Below are positions 34,354-43,212 of a stretch of DNA of 64,000 nt, in pieces (within the stretch, counting starts at the first letter, position 1; every line of letters starts with the position of its first letter). The position numbers were made by a program, and so were the translations under genes. Origin of the DNA: Hymenobacter arizonensis (GTDB taxonomy: Bacteria; Bacteroidota; Bacteroidia; Cytophagales; Hymenobacteraceae); the NCBI RefSeq assembly GCF_900115775.1, contig NZ_FOXS01000008.1, positions 96,640 to 160,639 on the forward strand. Direction: 5' to 3'. A model generated the notes under the pieces. It was not told the origin of the DNA. It saw nothing but the letters and a program-made list of their open reading frames with translations, and did no database searches.

Positions 34354-36939
34354 CTAAAAGGTGTATTTCACGCTTGCAACCATATAATTCAGTGCCCTGT
34401 CCATGATGTAAGTACTACTTATGCCGTCGTTGACGAAAAGGCGTGAATCATACGCCGTGTTGTTGAACAGTCCAATTAGGTCTCCAATATTTCTGCCTTC
34501 GAGACCTAATGTTATTTTTTTTAGGTTTAAGTTCGCTTGGCAATTAATGTTTTTGCGTTGGTACTGTTGTCCCAAGAGTATGCTCATATTATAAACAAAT
34601 GATAGCTTACTTTCAAAAATTGATTTTGAGCAGAGTATAGATAGAGTGTTGTCGAAAGAAGTCGTTCTAAGGTCAGTTGATCCAACTCGTGTTGTTGAAA
34701 CAGAATTTCTATTAGACGCTTCAAAGTTTAGTACATGCTTACTAATTGTTTCCAGCAGAACGCCGACTTCTACTCTCTTTGTTCTAACGTCTACTTGTGC
34801 GTTCGAGAGTATGGTAGGAAAATTGTTGTTGATATAACTTACTTCTCCATCGAGTTTGGTCGGATACAAATACTTGAAAATGGTTTTAGAGCCCCGAAGA
34901 GTAGCTTGACTCTCGTAAGCCTTGGGCGTTTCAAACAATCGGAAGGTATTGATCCCCCTGTCGGTAACCTCAAGCAGACTTTGGCTAAGCCTGTTATTGA
35001 AGTCTTCTAGACGCAAACTAACGCCCCAAGCTCTGCCTTGGAAAACATTGGTATACGTGTAGTCCACCTTGCTTATAGTGGAAAAGCTAATTGCCTGAGG
35101 CAGCTCTTTGCTACCCTTAATGATGCGGTTGTACAGTCTATTCGTGGTTATTGCTGAACTCAAAGGATTCAATATTCTCTTGCGCTCCGAGCTAAAGGAA
35201 AGCCGGCTTAATCTGTTTTCGTACTCGGCTGAAACTGCAAACGGCATGAAAACGCCTTGTCTGTTGCCCAGTATGTACTTATTGACCTTTAGGCTTGCAC
35301 TATAAGCTAGTTTAGCCGATAAACTGCGTCCCGTTGTCAAAGCAGAGAAAGTGACATCAGTTACTCTTCTGCTTACATCATGCTCCACAGGGTTTAGGTC
35401 AGTTATCTTTTGTTTTGAAGTGCCCACCACCACCCCCAATACCGGTAGCAAGTGGCGTGACATGTTGTAGCTAAGAGAGTTACTCAGCAGAATCGTTTCG
35501 GTATCTAATTTGATATGCTGGTCATACAAATACGTAGCCAGTTCCTTATCCAGAATAGTATTTGATACTTTGGTGCGTTCTACGTAGGTAGACACAGAGG
35601 CATTATAAAGCAGTTTCTTGCTCAGCTTGGAATTGTAAAATAAATCATTTTGTGATGATGTGGTATTGCTTAAGTAGTCATATAATACGCTATTATATAC
35701 GTTACTCACGAATACATCATTTTGGGCGTTTCTACTTCCGCTATCCCATATTTTGTCTGTTCTAGACTGAAATTTTATTATATTATTACTGGATAATCTG
35801 TAGTCTAAATCGATAGCGGAAAAGAAAGAAGTTGTCCTAGCACTTGTAAGCTCGCTCGAATTTAGAAGAGGTTGATTGCTCAAAGTAGAGTTTTTGGTAA
35901 TCACACTGCTAAGTGTATTCGGATTGACCGAATATATAACAGCACTAACCCTAAACTTATCATTTTCTTTGCGCAATGTTAGATTGCTTGTTGATTGAAA
36001 ATCTTTTAATCTATTGGCATTTATCCTAAATGCGTTAGACAGCGAGTATAACTGAAAATCAGACAAGCTTTGTTGGCTATTGAATATTGCCGCAAGGTCT
36101 CGAAGCTCTACCAGATTTTTGCCTATGTTATTATTATTGCTTGAAACGAAGGCATTAACATTTTCTGAAAAGTAAAATCCTCTCAACTGCGTATCAAACT
36201 TATTGGGTAGCCCATAACCAACGAGCAAAGAGCCAGTTACAATGTCTTTAAATTCCTGTTTAGTCTTGATGTTCAGCACAGTTTCCTCTGCTTCATCGAA
36301 GTTTAATGAGAATTTATTCTTGTGGTTATTAATAATACTCATTTCCTCTATCATCCTGTTTTCGATACTTTGAAGCGCCAGGCTGTTTTGATGGACAAAG
36401 GTTTCTCTGCCGTTCACCATTATTCTTTCAATGTTCTTTCCCCTGTAAAGGATTGCTCCGCCCTCAGCTAATTGAAAACCCACTGATTTTTTTAATATTT
36501 CCTCTAATTTGCTGTTATCAGTTAGGTTCAAGTTCTTCAAGTCTAGCCCAACAGTATCTTGTCTCACGTTCTCCTGTCTGACTATGACCTCTCCCAGTAG
36601 ATTTACATCTTCCAAAAGAGAAAAGGAAAGGTTAGCACGACTTTGGCCTAGTAAGAGTGTGTCCAGCGACAATTCTACTGTTGTGTAACCGATAAAACTA
36701 GCCGCTATCCGCTGGGCAGTAGCAGTGTCGAAATTTACTTTATATGATCCATCCACACTGCTGGACCCAAAGGCGATAATATTATGAGCCCCATCATAAA
36801 CGATTACGTTTGCTCCAGGCAAGGCTTGCCCTTGCGCGTCGCGCACCCACCCTGCTACCTCCGCATTTGACTGAGCACGAACAGCCATCGACCACATCAG
36901 GTAAAAGAACAACAGGAAAACTGTGCGTGGTGTGTTCAT
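34354..36939 (-). CDS. TonB-dependent-receptor-like outer-membrane protein
   Basis: 861 residues from ATG 36939 (GTG 36954 is an alternative). A signal peptide (MNTPRTVFLLFFYLMWSMAV, ending VRAQ) leads to a carboxypeptidase-regulatory-like domain (VAGWVRDAQGQALPGANVIV), then a plug-like region (LEEILKKSVGFQLAEGGAIL; IERIMVNGRETF) and a long beta-barrel ending in phenylalanine (VASVKYTF), as outer-membrane barrels do. No clear TonB box is visible. These receptors co-occur with GLPGLI proteins in Bacteroidota; substrates are unknown. It is less GC-rich than the plasmid core and is divergent from the LytS/LytTR pair, so the same regulatory region may control both. Confidence 0.8.
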   Translation of the reverse strand: MNTPRTVFLLFFYLMWSMAVRAQSNAEVAGWVRDAQGQALPGANVIVYDGAHNIIAFGSSSVDGSYKVNFDTATAQRIAASFIGYTTVELSLDTLLLGQSRANLSFSLLEDVNLLGEVIVRQENVRQDTVGLDLKNLNLTDNSKLEEILKKSVGFQLAEGGAILYRGKNIERIMVNGRETFVHQNSLALQSIENRMIEEMSIINNHKNKFSLNFDEAEETVLNIKTKQEFKDIVTGSLLVGYGLPNKFDTQLRGFYFSENVNAFVSSNNNNIGKNLVELRDLAAIFNSQQSLSDFQLYSLSNAFRINANRLKDFQSTSNLTLRKENDKFRVSAVIYSVNPNTLSSVITKNSTLSNQPLLNSSELTSARTTSFFSAIDLDYRLSSNNIIKFQSRTDKIWDSGSRNAQNDVFVSNVYNSVLYDYLSNTTSSQNDLFYNSKLSKKLLYNASVSTYVERTKVSNTILDKELATYLYDQHIKLDTETILLSNSLSYNMSRHLLPVLGVVVGTSKQKITDLNPVEHDVSRRVTDVTFSALTTGRSLSAKLAYSASLKVNKYILGNRQGVFMPFAVSAEYENRLSRLSFSSERKRILNPLSSAITTNRLYNRIIKGSKELPQAISFSTISKVDYTYTNVFQGRAWGVSLRLEDFNNRLSQSLLEVTDRGINTFRLFETPKAYESQATLRGSKTIFKYLYPTKLDGEVSYINNNFPTILSNAQVDVRTKRVEVGVLLETISKHVLNFEASNRNSVSTTRVGSTDLRTTSFDNTLSILCSKSIFESKLSFVYNMSILLGQQYQRKNINCQANLNLKKITLGLEGRNIGDLIGLFNNTAYDSRLFVNDGISSTYIMDRALNYMVASVKYTF

Positions 36940-37241
36940 TGAGCCTATTCTCACACCCCTTTACAATGATTTCTTAACGTGTTGATAACTACACAATTCC
37001 TCACTATTCGGCAAATCATACAGGACAATAGTATTATGTAACAGAGGGTGACTAAGCATACAGTGAAAGTTTAGGAAGTCGTTGCCCGCTGACAATCTAA
37101 CTACTTAACAGGTAATTAATAGCAGAAGTACCGAATAATGCTTGCCAAGTGAACTGTGGAGAAAACAAGCGTAAGGAAGATTACACTAGGCTCTGATGAT
37201 AGCTCAAATGTATGGCTGGTCAAGCGACGCTCATCTTTTTT

Positions 37242-37341
37242 GTGACCAATTGGCCTGCATCCGTGACCAACGCCCCATCCGCGCGGACCAACGCCGTTCG
37301 TCATATTAGTTTGAGAAGCTTTACACCACCCCATAGCTTTG
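37242..37341 (+). promoter_or_regulatory. Three 21-bp-spaced repeats and promoter of the LytS/LytTR operon
   Basis: GACCAA occurs at 37244, 37265 and 37286, exactly 21 bp apart, as GTGACCAATTGG, GTGACCAACGCC and CGGACCAACGCC. LytTR regulators typically bind direct repeats one 21-bp step apart. They are followed by TTTG (37310-37313), a 20-bp spacer and TAGCTTTG (37334-37341), a perfect Bacteroidota promoter ending 4 bp before the ATG. The rest of 36955-37241 shows no gene. Confidence 0.6.
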
Positions 37342-37345
37342 CAGC

Positions 37346-38359
37346 ATGAGCAAATCACATTTCTGGAATCTCCAGGCCGTGCGCCACGGAATAGGATGGT
37401 TGTTGGTGCTGGCGATGCTAGGCGTGCTGATTTGGCAGGACGCTGACCCACTCCATACCCGGGAGCGAGTAAGCTATTCGTTGCTTAGTATAGGGGTATT
37501 TGCCCTGGTTATATACGGCCATTTCTGGCTACTTACTTACCTGTTAGACCGCCGTCGTTATTTATGGTACGCTGTGGCCACGGCGACTGCCATCCTAGCG
37601 GGTGGCGTTTTGCTGTCTGTGAGCCCTCGTCTCATGCAGCGCATCCTACATGACCAAGGGGGCCATGAATTAACCATAGGGCTGGGGGTAGCTAATGTCG
37701 CGTTGGGAGTACTGCTTGCCACGAGTGCACGTTACGCCCGACGGGGTATCTTGAGTCATTTGCAGATGCAGCAACTGCGCGCTCAACAGCTTGAGACCGA
37801 GTTGAACCTGCTCAAAGCTCAGGTGAATCAACATTTTTTATTCAACACTCTTAACAACCTTTACGGCCTGAGCTTGGTTGCACCTGATCATATACCTGAG
37901 GCGCTGCTGCAACTGGCTGGCTTGATGCGCTATCAGCTTGACAGCACTCGTCAGAATCAGGTGACAGTCGGCACCGAAGCTGAGTACTTAGCCAACTATG
38001 TGGGCTTGGAGAAGCTGCGTCTGCGTGCCAATACCTGCGTCGAATTTACCGTAGACTTGCCTCATCCCGAACGTCCGCTGGTACCCCTGCTGCTGCTGCC
38101 GCTAGTCGAGAACTGCTTTAAGCACGCTTTAGGACCGGGTGGCCAGAATTCCATCCGCATCTGCCTCACCCAAACAGAAGCCGGTTTGACTCTGCGCACC
38201 GATAATAGCATACCGGTACACTTTCGACCGGTCCCCTCGGGGATGGGGCTGCCTACTTTGCGCGCTCGACTGGCCCAATATTATCCCGGTTCGCGCCATC
38301 ACCTCGCCCTTGAGGCCCGTCACAACCACTACTCCGCCACGCTGACGCTGCTGTTCTAA
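37346..38359 (+). CDS. LytS-like sensor histidine kinase
   Basis: 337 residues. Four hydrophobic segments (e.g. WLLVLAMLGVLIW, LLSIGVFALVIYGHFWLL, ATATAILAGGVLLSV) precede a dimerisation helix and the His_kinase domain, whose phospho-accepting histidine is in QVNQHFLFNTLNNLYGL. The N-box is LLPLVENCFKHAL and the G-box GMGLPTLRARL. These kinases pair with LytTR regulators, here starting on the last base of this gene's stop codon (TAATG). The signal is unknown. The promoter and repeats directly upstream indicate autoregulation. Confidence 0.88.
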   Translation: MSKSHFWNLQAVRHGIGWLLVLAMLGVLIWQDADPLHTRERVSYSLLSIGVFALVIYGHFWLLTYLLDRRRYLWYAVATATAILAGGVLLSVSPRLMQRILHDQGGHELTIGLGVANVALGVLLATSARYARRGILSHLQMQQLRAQQLETELNLLKAQVNQHFLFNTLNNLYGLSLVAPDHIPEALLQLAGLMRYQLDSTRQNQVTVGTEAEYLANYVGLEKLRLRANTCVEFTVDLPHPERPLVPLLLLPLVENCFKHALGPGGQNSIRICLTQTEAGLTLRTDNSIPVHFRPVPSGMGLPTLRARLAQYYPGSRHHLALEARHNHYSATLTLLF

Positions 38360-39111
38360 TGCAGATACCAACGCCTACTTTGGCGCCGCTGCGCTGCTTG
38401 CTCATCGATGATGAGCCCTTGGCCCACACCGTGTTGCGCTCCTACCTAGCTCGTCTACCCGGCCTAGTGAGTTGGGCTGGCTCGTGCTATGACGGTGCGG
38501 AAGCCTTGCAGCACCTGCTGGTTGTGCCCGTCGACGTACTATTTCTAGATGTGGACATGCCCGGCCTTACAGGCTTAGAGTTGCTACGAGCTTTGCCTGA
38601 AGCCCCAGCCGTGGTGCTCACCACCGCCCACGCGACCTACGCTCTTGACGCTTACGAACTAGCGGTGGCCGACTACCTGCTCAAACCCATTCGCTTCGAG
38701 CGGTTTGCCAAGACTATTGGGCGCTTGCGGGCGGCCGCGCTGGCTAGTACTGCGCCGCAGCCGCCCACCATGACGCCCATCAGCAGCGCGTCACTAAGTG
38801 AGAGTTTATTTCTCAAGACGGACAGCGGCGCCGAGCGGGTACGATTGACCCAACTGTTATTTGTTGAAGGCTACGGCAACTTTGTTAAGTGCCATTTGCT
38901 ATCGGGCCGCATCATACTTACAGCAGACACTCTCAAACATTTAGAAACTCAACTGCCCACAGTTGAGTTCGTGCGCGTCCACAAGTCATACTTAGTGAAC
39001 GTATCTCACATCGAGGGTATCCAGGGTAACTGCCTGCGAGTGGGCAACCGAGAGTTGCCCATTGGCAGCACCTACCGACAGGGCGTGCTGCGTCGTTTAA
39101 CAGGCGCGTAA
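38359..39111 (+). CDS. LytTR-family response regulator
   Basis: 250 residues. Receiver domain: acidic pocket LLIDDEP, phospho-acceptor Asp in VLFLDVDMPGLTG, Thr in VVLTTAH and Lys in DYLLKPI. A linker leads to a LytTR DNA-binding domain with LTQLLFVEGYGNFVKCHL, TLKHLETQLPTVEFVRVHKS and YLVNVSHIEGIQG, the typical E-x-x-x-N and R-V-H-K-S-Y motifs. It acts with the overlapping LytS-like kinase and probably binds the 21-bp-spaced repeats upstream of the operon, perhaps also affecting the divergent receptor/GLPGLI genes. Confidence 0.9.
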   Translation: MQIPTPTLAPLRCLLIDDEPLAHTVLRSYLARLPGLVSWAGSCYDGAEALQHLLVVPVDVLFLDVDMPGLTGLELLRALPEAPAVVLTTAHATYALDAYELAVADYLLKPIRFERFAKTIGRLRAAALASTAPQPPTMTPISSASLSESLFLKTDSGAERVRLTQLLFVEGYGNFVKCHLLSGRIILTADTLKHLETQLPTVEFVRVHKSYLVNVSHIEGIQGNCLRVGNRELPIGSTYRQGVLRRLTGA

Positions 39112-39263
39112 ACGTTTACGACGTTCTTTCAAACCTACAATTGGAGGTACCGGAGAGACATTGAGAGCATCAAAAAGTGTGAGGCAGTGGGGAGGCAACC
39201 GGCGACCGCGGGGCTTACCTTTGAATCACTCGCGTTCGGTACGTCCCCCAGCCTGACGGCTCT

Positions 39264-39370
39264 TGTCTCGTCCGGCAACAGCTGAGGTGGTCTAGCTAAG
39301 CCGGACACAATTGGAACGTTGTTTGAAAGTGGTTTTCGAAGTGGTTTGGGGCAAGGCAACCCGCAGAACA
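39264..39370. repeat. IS3 type-1 left end joined to a type-2 right end
   Basis: TTGTCTCGTCCGGCAACAGC (39264-39283) is identical to the left end of the IS at 17707, and is followed at once by TGAGGTGGTCTAGCTAAGCC, the inverted right end of the type-2 element, with about 80 bp of its orfB 3' end. It is a scar of one IS in another, or of a deletion between them. Confidence 0.65.
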
Positions 39371-39512
39371 TTCTCTCTTCGGTTTGCGTCTGTACTACTT
39401 TGTTCTGGCAACGAGCAGCAAGCATGGTGACTGAATAACAGCAAGTTGCTTATGTAAGAGGCCTTACGCGCCACGGCAATAATTTCGGCCAGGCAATTAG
39501 AAAAACCACCGT

Positions 39513-39657
39513 GGCTGTTGCAGAAGTCAACGCAAGGACCAGCACAGCCGCCTAAGCGCTTGCTAACTGGAGAACCAAGCCTGAAAAGCACCGTTTTTAG
39601 GCAGCTACGAACGCAACAACCCAATTTGAGAAGCCAACAAGGACTTCTGCAACAGCC
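39513..39657. repeat. 145-bp segment with perfect 16-bp inverted ends
   Basis: GGCTGTTGCAGAAGTC (39513-39528) and GACTTCTGCAACAGCC (39642-39657) are a perfect inverted pair with no ORF between them, MITE-like. TTCTGCAAC also occurs near an IS5 remnant (62690), hinting at IS5-type ends. Bases 39658-40063 show no convincing gene. Confidence 0.4.
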
Positions 39658-40063
39658 ACCACCGTTTGTGTGAACTGAACGCCCCCGCAAACTGACGGGT
39701 TCGTTCGGCAGATGGGGTGTGCAAGACCGGCCAACGCCCTGGCCACAGGCGGGGCGGTTCCCGTTCTTTACGGCGAAGCACACGGGGCACCGGCGCGGGG
39801 AAATGCACCCGGCGGCGTAGTTTTACCGCCCACCTTTTCCCTCTCCATGCCGGACGAAGAAACCAGGCGGGCGGCGGTGCTGCGGGGGGCTTGGCCCTAG
39901 CGACCAATCACGGCATTGCGTGGCACGGCCCCTGCATCGCGCGGGTAAGGGACTTTAAAGTAAACTCGGCGTGAGCGGTCCAGCCTGTGCTTCCGCTCCC
40001 AGAGGCCCCGCTTATTTGCCGGCACTTTCCATTTGTCTATCCATCTACTCTTCTCCCTTGCTT

Positions 40064-42304
40064 ATGAAATGTAGCTACTCTAATTGGCTTGTCCAACTGC
40101 GCTACGGTGCGCTACGGCCCGTCACCTTGCTCCTGCTGTTGACGCTGGGAGCCAAGCATGAGGGCCTGGCCCAGACCGCGGCGACAACGCCGGCCACCGC
40201 GGTTCAACAAGCCCCAGGTATAAATCCCGCGCAAGCTGCGCCATCGCTGCCCGCTACACGCACTCCGCCGCTGGCACCCGCTGCATCGCCTACGCCATTC
40301 ACTGCCCTGCCAACGAGCGCCCCGGTTGGAACAACCAAGGAAGAAGTCGTCGTGGTTCAGCCCGTGGCCCGTCCCCGCATCATGGCTTTATACGAGGCCG
40401 GCGACCGTTCCCAGGATTCCGTATTTGCCCTGGATAGTTACCTGACCATGGAAGTGACAGGCCTGGTGCCCTACCTGCGCCGCCACGAAGCCCTGTTGCG
40501 GGCCCAGGGGCTCACCCCCGATCAGGCCCGCGCGAAAGCCAACGCGTTTATCCTCTACATCGACGATGCACCCCTCGTGGGTTTGGGACCGCAATCGGCC
40601 TATAACCTGCCCGTCACCGCCGCCGACACCCTCACCAAGCTTATCTTCCACTTAACTCGCCGCCCCAGCACGTATCCGTATTGGAACGTGGTTTACGCCT
40701 CGCCCTGGCAATTCATGCACCCCGGGAAAATCGGGCTGGGCTACGCGGACCGGGTCATCACCGACACTTATCCGCTAAGCGGACAGCCCGTGCGCATCAA
40801 GCTAATTCGCCCCATCGCTCTGTATGCCGGGCTGGCGGCCGTGGCCCTGCTCGGGTTTGTTATCCTGCGGCTGGGGTGGCATTCGCGGATGCTGCGCGAC
40901 TCGGCACAGGGAGTCGAGATTCCCACCGGGCACCTGCTGGAGTTCAGCCTCGCCAAATGCCAACTCGCGTGGTGGACATTTTTGATACTGGGCGGGTACC
41001 TGCTCATTTACTGCGTCACGGGTGAGCAGCCCACGGTTTCCACCACCACGCTGGCTTTGCTGGGCGTTAGTGCGGGCACCGCCGGCCTGAGCAGCGCCCT
41101 GGGCAAAGACTCCGGCCCCGTGGCCCCGGACGGAGAGGCGCGCGCATTGCCTTACACCAGCCGCGGGTGGTGGACCGACGTGGTTTCCGACGACCAGGGC
41201 GTGAGCATGCACCGGCTGCAGCAACTAGCCTTCACCTTGCTGATGGGGTACCTCTTCGTGCGCACGGTTTACAAAACGGTGGCCTTGCCCGAATGGACCG
41301 ACAACGAAATCCTGCTGCTGGCCCTCAGCAGCGCCACTTACCTGGGCTTGAAGTCGCAGGAAGGGACCGGTTCCCCGGTACCAGTCGTGGCGCAGCCGTT
41401 GCAACCGGTGGAGGTTGACATAGACCCGGCCCCGGTAGTGGTGGTTCCGGCTCCCACTCCGGCTCCCACTCCGGCTCCCACTCCGGTCCCGGCCCCGGTC
41501 CCGGTAGTGGTAGTTCCGGCTCCGGCGCCAGTCCCGGTAGTTCACTCAGCGCCAGTTGAAACCTACCAGATCAAGCTAGGCGATACGCTCAGCACGGTGG
41601 CCAGTAGCCATCATCTGACCTTAGCCGAGCTGCTGTCGGAAAATCAGCATATTACCGACCCCAATTTAGTTCAGGTGGGTGAACGTATCAACATACCCGC
41701 TCCCGCCACGGCCTCGGCTCCCGTTGCGGGCGAGTTTAATGGAAAGGAGCCAGCTCCTGGCTCCACCCTGTTGGACAGTTCCGCGTTGATTTTCCCGCCT
41801 ATAACCAGCACGGAGTCTCACCGCAGCGCGGCCCTTTACAACCAAGTCATCAACCAATTTGCCGTTGGTGTTAATCCACGTTATTTGCCACGTGATGGCT
41901 GCACCTTCTGCAATATTTTCGTCTGGGACGTCACCCGTGCAATGGGGTGCGCCATCCCGCATTGGGTTATGCGCGATGGTGCCATTGCCGAACCTAAAGC
42001 ACCGGGGGCCCTCGAAATCAACATTGACGCGGGGTACGAGTGGATGCTAAACCACGGCATCAAAACCCAGGGCTGGGAGCCCGCTGATGCCGCTAAGGCC
42101 CAGCAGTACGCCAATGAAGGCAAACCGGCGGTAGCAATCTGGGACAACCCCACTGGTCATGGCCACACCGTTATTGTGCGTCCTGGAAGGATTGTAGGGA
42201 ACGCGGGCCCTACCATCGCGCAAGCGGGAGGTCATAATTTCAATATTGGCCAATTAGCAAATGGCTTTGGCCACATCCATCCCCCGTTCTTCGTGCACGC
42301 CTAA
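40064..42304 (+). CDS. Membrane-anchored LysM protein with C-terminal amidase-like domain
   Basis: 746 residues from ATG 40064, which begins a signal sequence (VTLLLLLTLGAKHEGLAQ); a GTG at 39971 is in frame but less likely. In order: a proline/alanine linker; a soluble region (Y-E-A-G-D-R-S...); three to four membrane helices (IALYAGLAAVALLGFVIL; LAWWTFLILGGYLLIYCV); a Pro-Ala-Val tandem linker encoded by 12-bp repeats (about 41448-41480); a LysM domain (YQIKLGDTLSTVASSHHLTL ... INIPAP); and a C-terminal domain with CTFCNIFVWDVTRAMG and GHGHTVIVRPGRIV, the Cys and His expected of a CHAP/NlpC-like peptidoglycan amidase. A cell-wall hydrolase held in the envelope is likely; the catalytic assignment is by pattern. 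Confidence 0.7.
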   Translation: MKCSYSNWLVQLRYGALRPVTLLLLLTLGAKHEGLAQTAATTPATAVQQAPGINPAQAAPSLPATRTPPLAPAASPTPFTALPTSAPVGTTKEEVVVVQPVARPRIMALYEAGDRSQDSVFALDSYLTMEVTGLVPYLRRHEALLRAQGLTPDQARAKANAFILYIDDAPLVGLGPQSAYNLPVTAADTLTKLIFHLTRRPSTYPYWNVVYASPWQFMHPGKIGLGYADRVITDTYPLSGQPVRIKLIRPIALYAGLAAVALLGFVILRLGWHSRMLRDSAQGVEIPTGHLLEFSLAKCQLAWWTFLILGGYLLIYCVTGEQPTVSTTTLALLGVSAGTAGLSSALGKDSGPVAPDGEARALPYTSRGWWTDVVSDDQGVSMHRLQQLAFTLLMGYLFVRTVYKTVALPEWTDNEILLLALSSATYLGLKSQEGTGSPVPVVAQPLQPVEVDIDPAPVVVVPAPTPAPTPAPTPVPAPVPVVVVPAPAPVPVVHSAPVETYQIKLGDTLSTVASSHHLTLAELLSENQHITDPNLVQVGERINIPAPATASAPVAGEFNGKEPAPGSTLLDSSALIFPPITSTESHRSAALYNQVINQFAVGVNPRYLPRDGCTFCNIFVWDVTRAMGCAIPHWVMRDGAIAEPKAPGALEINIDAGYEWMLNHGIKTQGWEPADAAKAQQYANEGKPAVAIWDNPTGHGHTVIVRPGRIVGNAGPTIAQAGGHNFNIGQLANGFGHIHPPFFVHA

Positions 42305-42536
42305 CCAAGCCTTTGCATGAGCCTTATTAAAAAATGGTTGCCAACGGACAGCTGTATCTGGTCAAGTACAACGTGGAGTTCTTTTCGTAAGTGGACATAA
42401 TCCTACGCTCAGCGCCGGAAATCTCGTCCCCGTGGGGTGAACCCAAGTTAGGCTGCTTTGTCCAGCTGTTGCTGCCGGCAGCCGCGAATTCAGCGGTCGC
42501 CATTGCCTGCCGCATGCGGTGCGGCAACCCGACCAA
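42305..42536. other. Short gap with a gene-like remnant
   Basis: From 42333 the + frame gives MVANGQLYLVKYNVEFFS and a stop, which looks like a truncated gene start. Nothing else is supported here. Confidence 0.25.
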
Positions 42537-42731
42537 TCACAGCTGAGAATCGGCTTTTGTGAGGCGGCTCTCCGCTAAGTGATGGTAGCAATACGCCGCA
42601 TTGCCCATGCGTAACAACTGCGCCTGCTCGGCGCGTTCTTTCTCCGGTAGCCGATGCAACGAGTCAACCTGCTGCTCCAACAGTCGTAGCAGGGGATGAC
42701 GCGGGATTAACAGGTCGTCAATGCTCATCAT
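42537..42731 (-). CDS. Hypothetical 64-residue helical protein
   Basis: From ATG 42731 (or 42728): MMSIDDLLIPRHPLLRLLEQ, then VDSLHRLPEKERAEQAQLLR and a C-terminal NAAYCYHHLAESRL. It is amphipathic, helical and Leu/Glu-rich, with no recognised family. Longer upstream starts run into low-quality sequence. It could be a remnant of a longer gene cut by the IS at 42859. Confidence 0.4.
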   Translation of the reverse strand: MMSIDDLLIPRHPLLRLLEQQVDSLHRLPEKERAEQAQLLRMGNAAYCYHHLAESRLTKADSQL

Positions 42732-42909
42732 GGTGCCCTGATTACGCGGTCTGATTGCCAGTGCAACTGCTGCGCAAGGCCCGACACGGAGTACTCCACG
42801 CCCCAATAGCACCGCAGCGCCGCGCCAACGGCCTACACGTCGGGGCACAGCGTCTGCTTGAGGTGGTCTAAGCTAGGCGGACAGAAGAAGGACGTATATT
42901 TCTTCTGTT

Positions 42910-43212
42910 ATGACCGCAAAAAAGAGCGGGTCGTCGCCCGATAAACGACGCAAGTACGACGAGGCGTTCAAGGTCGAGGCCCTGCGCCTGGCCAGCGAGA
43001 GCCGCAGCACGCAGGCCGCGGCCCAGCAGCTGGGCATCAGCCCCAAGCTGCTCTACCGCTGGCAGCAGGCGCAGCTCGTGGCCGAGGTGGGCAGTGCGGA
43101 AGTGGCCCGCGACCCGGAGGTGCGCGCCCTGCGCGCGGCCAACAAACGGCTGGCACAAGAGCTCGATATTTTAAAAAAAGCCTTGGCCATCTTCGCCCAG
43201 CCGACCCCGTGA
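42910..43212 (+). CDS. IS3-type transposase OrfA (type 2)
   Basis: 100 residues: an HTH_Tnp_1 domain (RRKYDEAFKVEALRLASESR, QLGISPKLLYRWQQAQ) and a leucine-zipper helix (VRALRAANKRLAQELDILKK). The codons TTA AAA AAA GCC (A run 43173-43179) form an A_AAA_AAA slippery site for -1 frameshifting into orfB. It is intact and overlaps orfB. Confidence 0.85.
   Translation: MTAKKSGSSPDKRRKYDEAFKVEALRLASESRSTQAAAQQLGISPKLLYRWQQAQLVAEVGSAEVARDPEVRALRAANKRLAQELDILKKALAIFAQPTP

Noticed and set aside
41445..41540. Tandem 12-bp repeats (CCGGCTCCCACT type)
   Set aside because: They encode the Pro/Ala/Thr linker of the LysM protein in frame, so they are low-complexity coding sequence and not a regulatory array.
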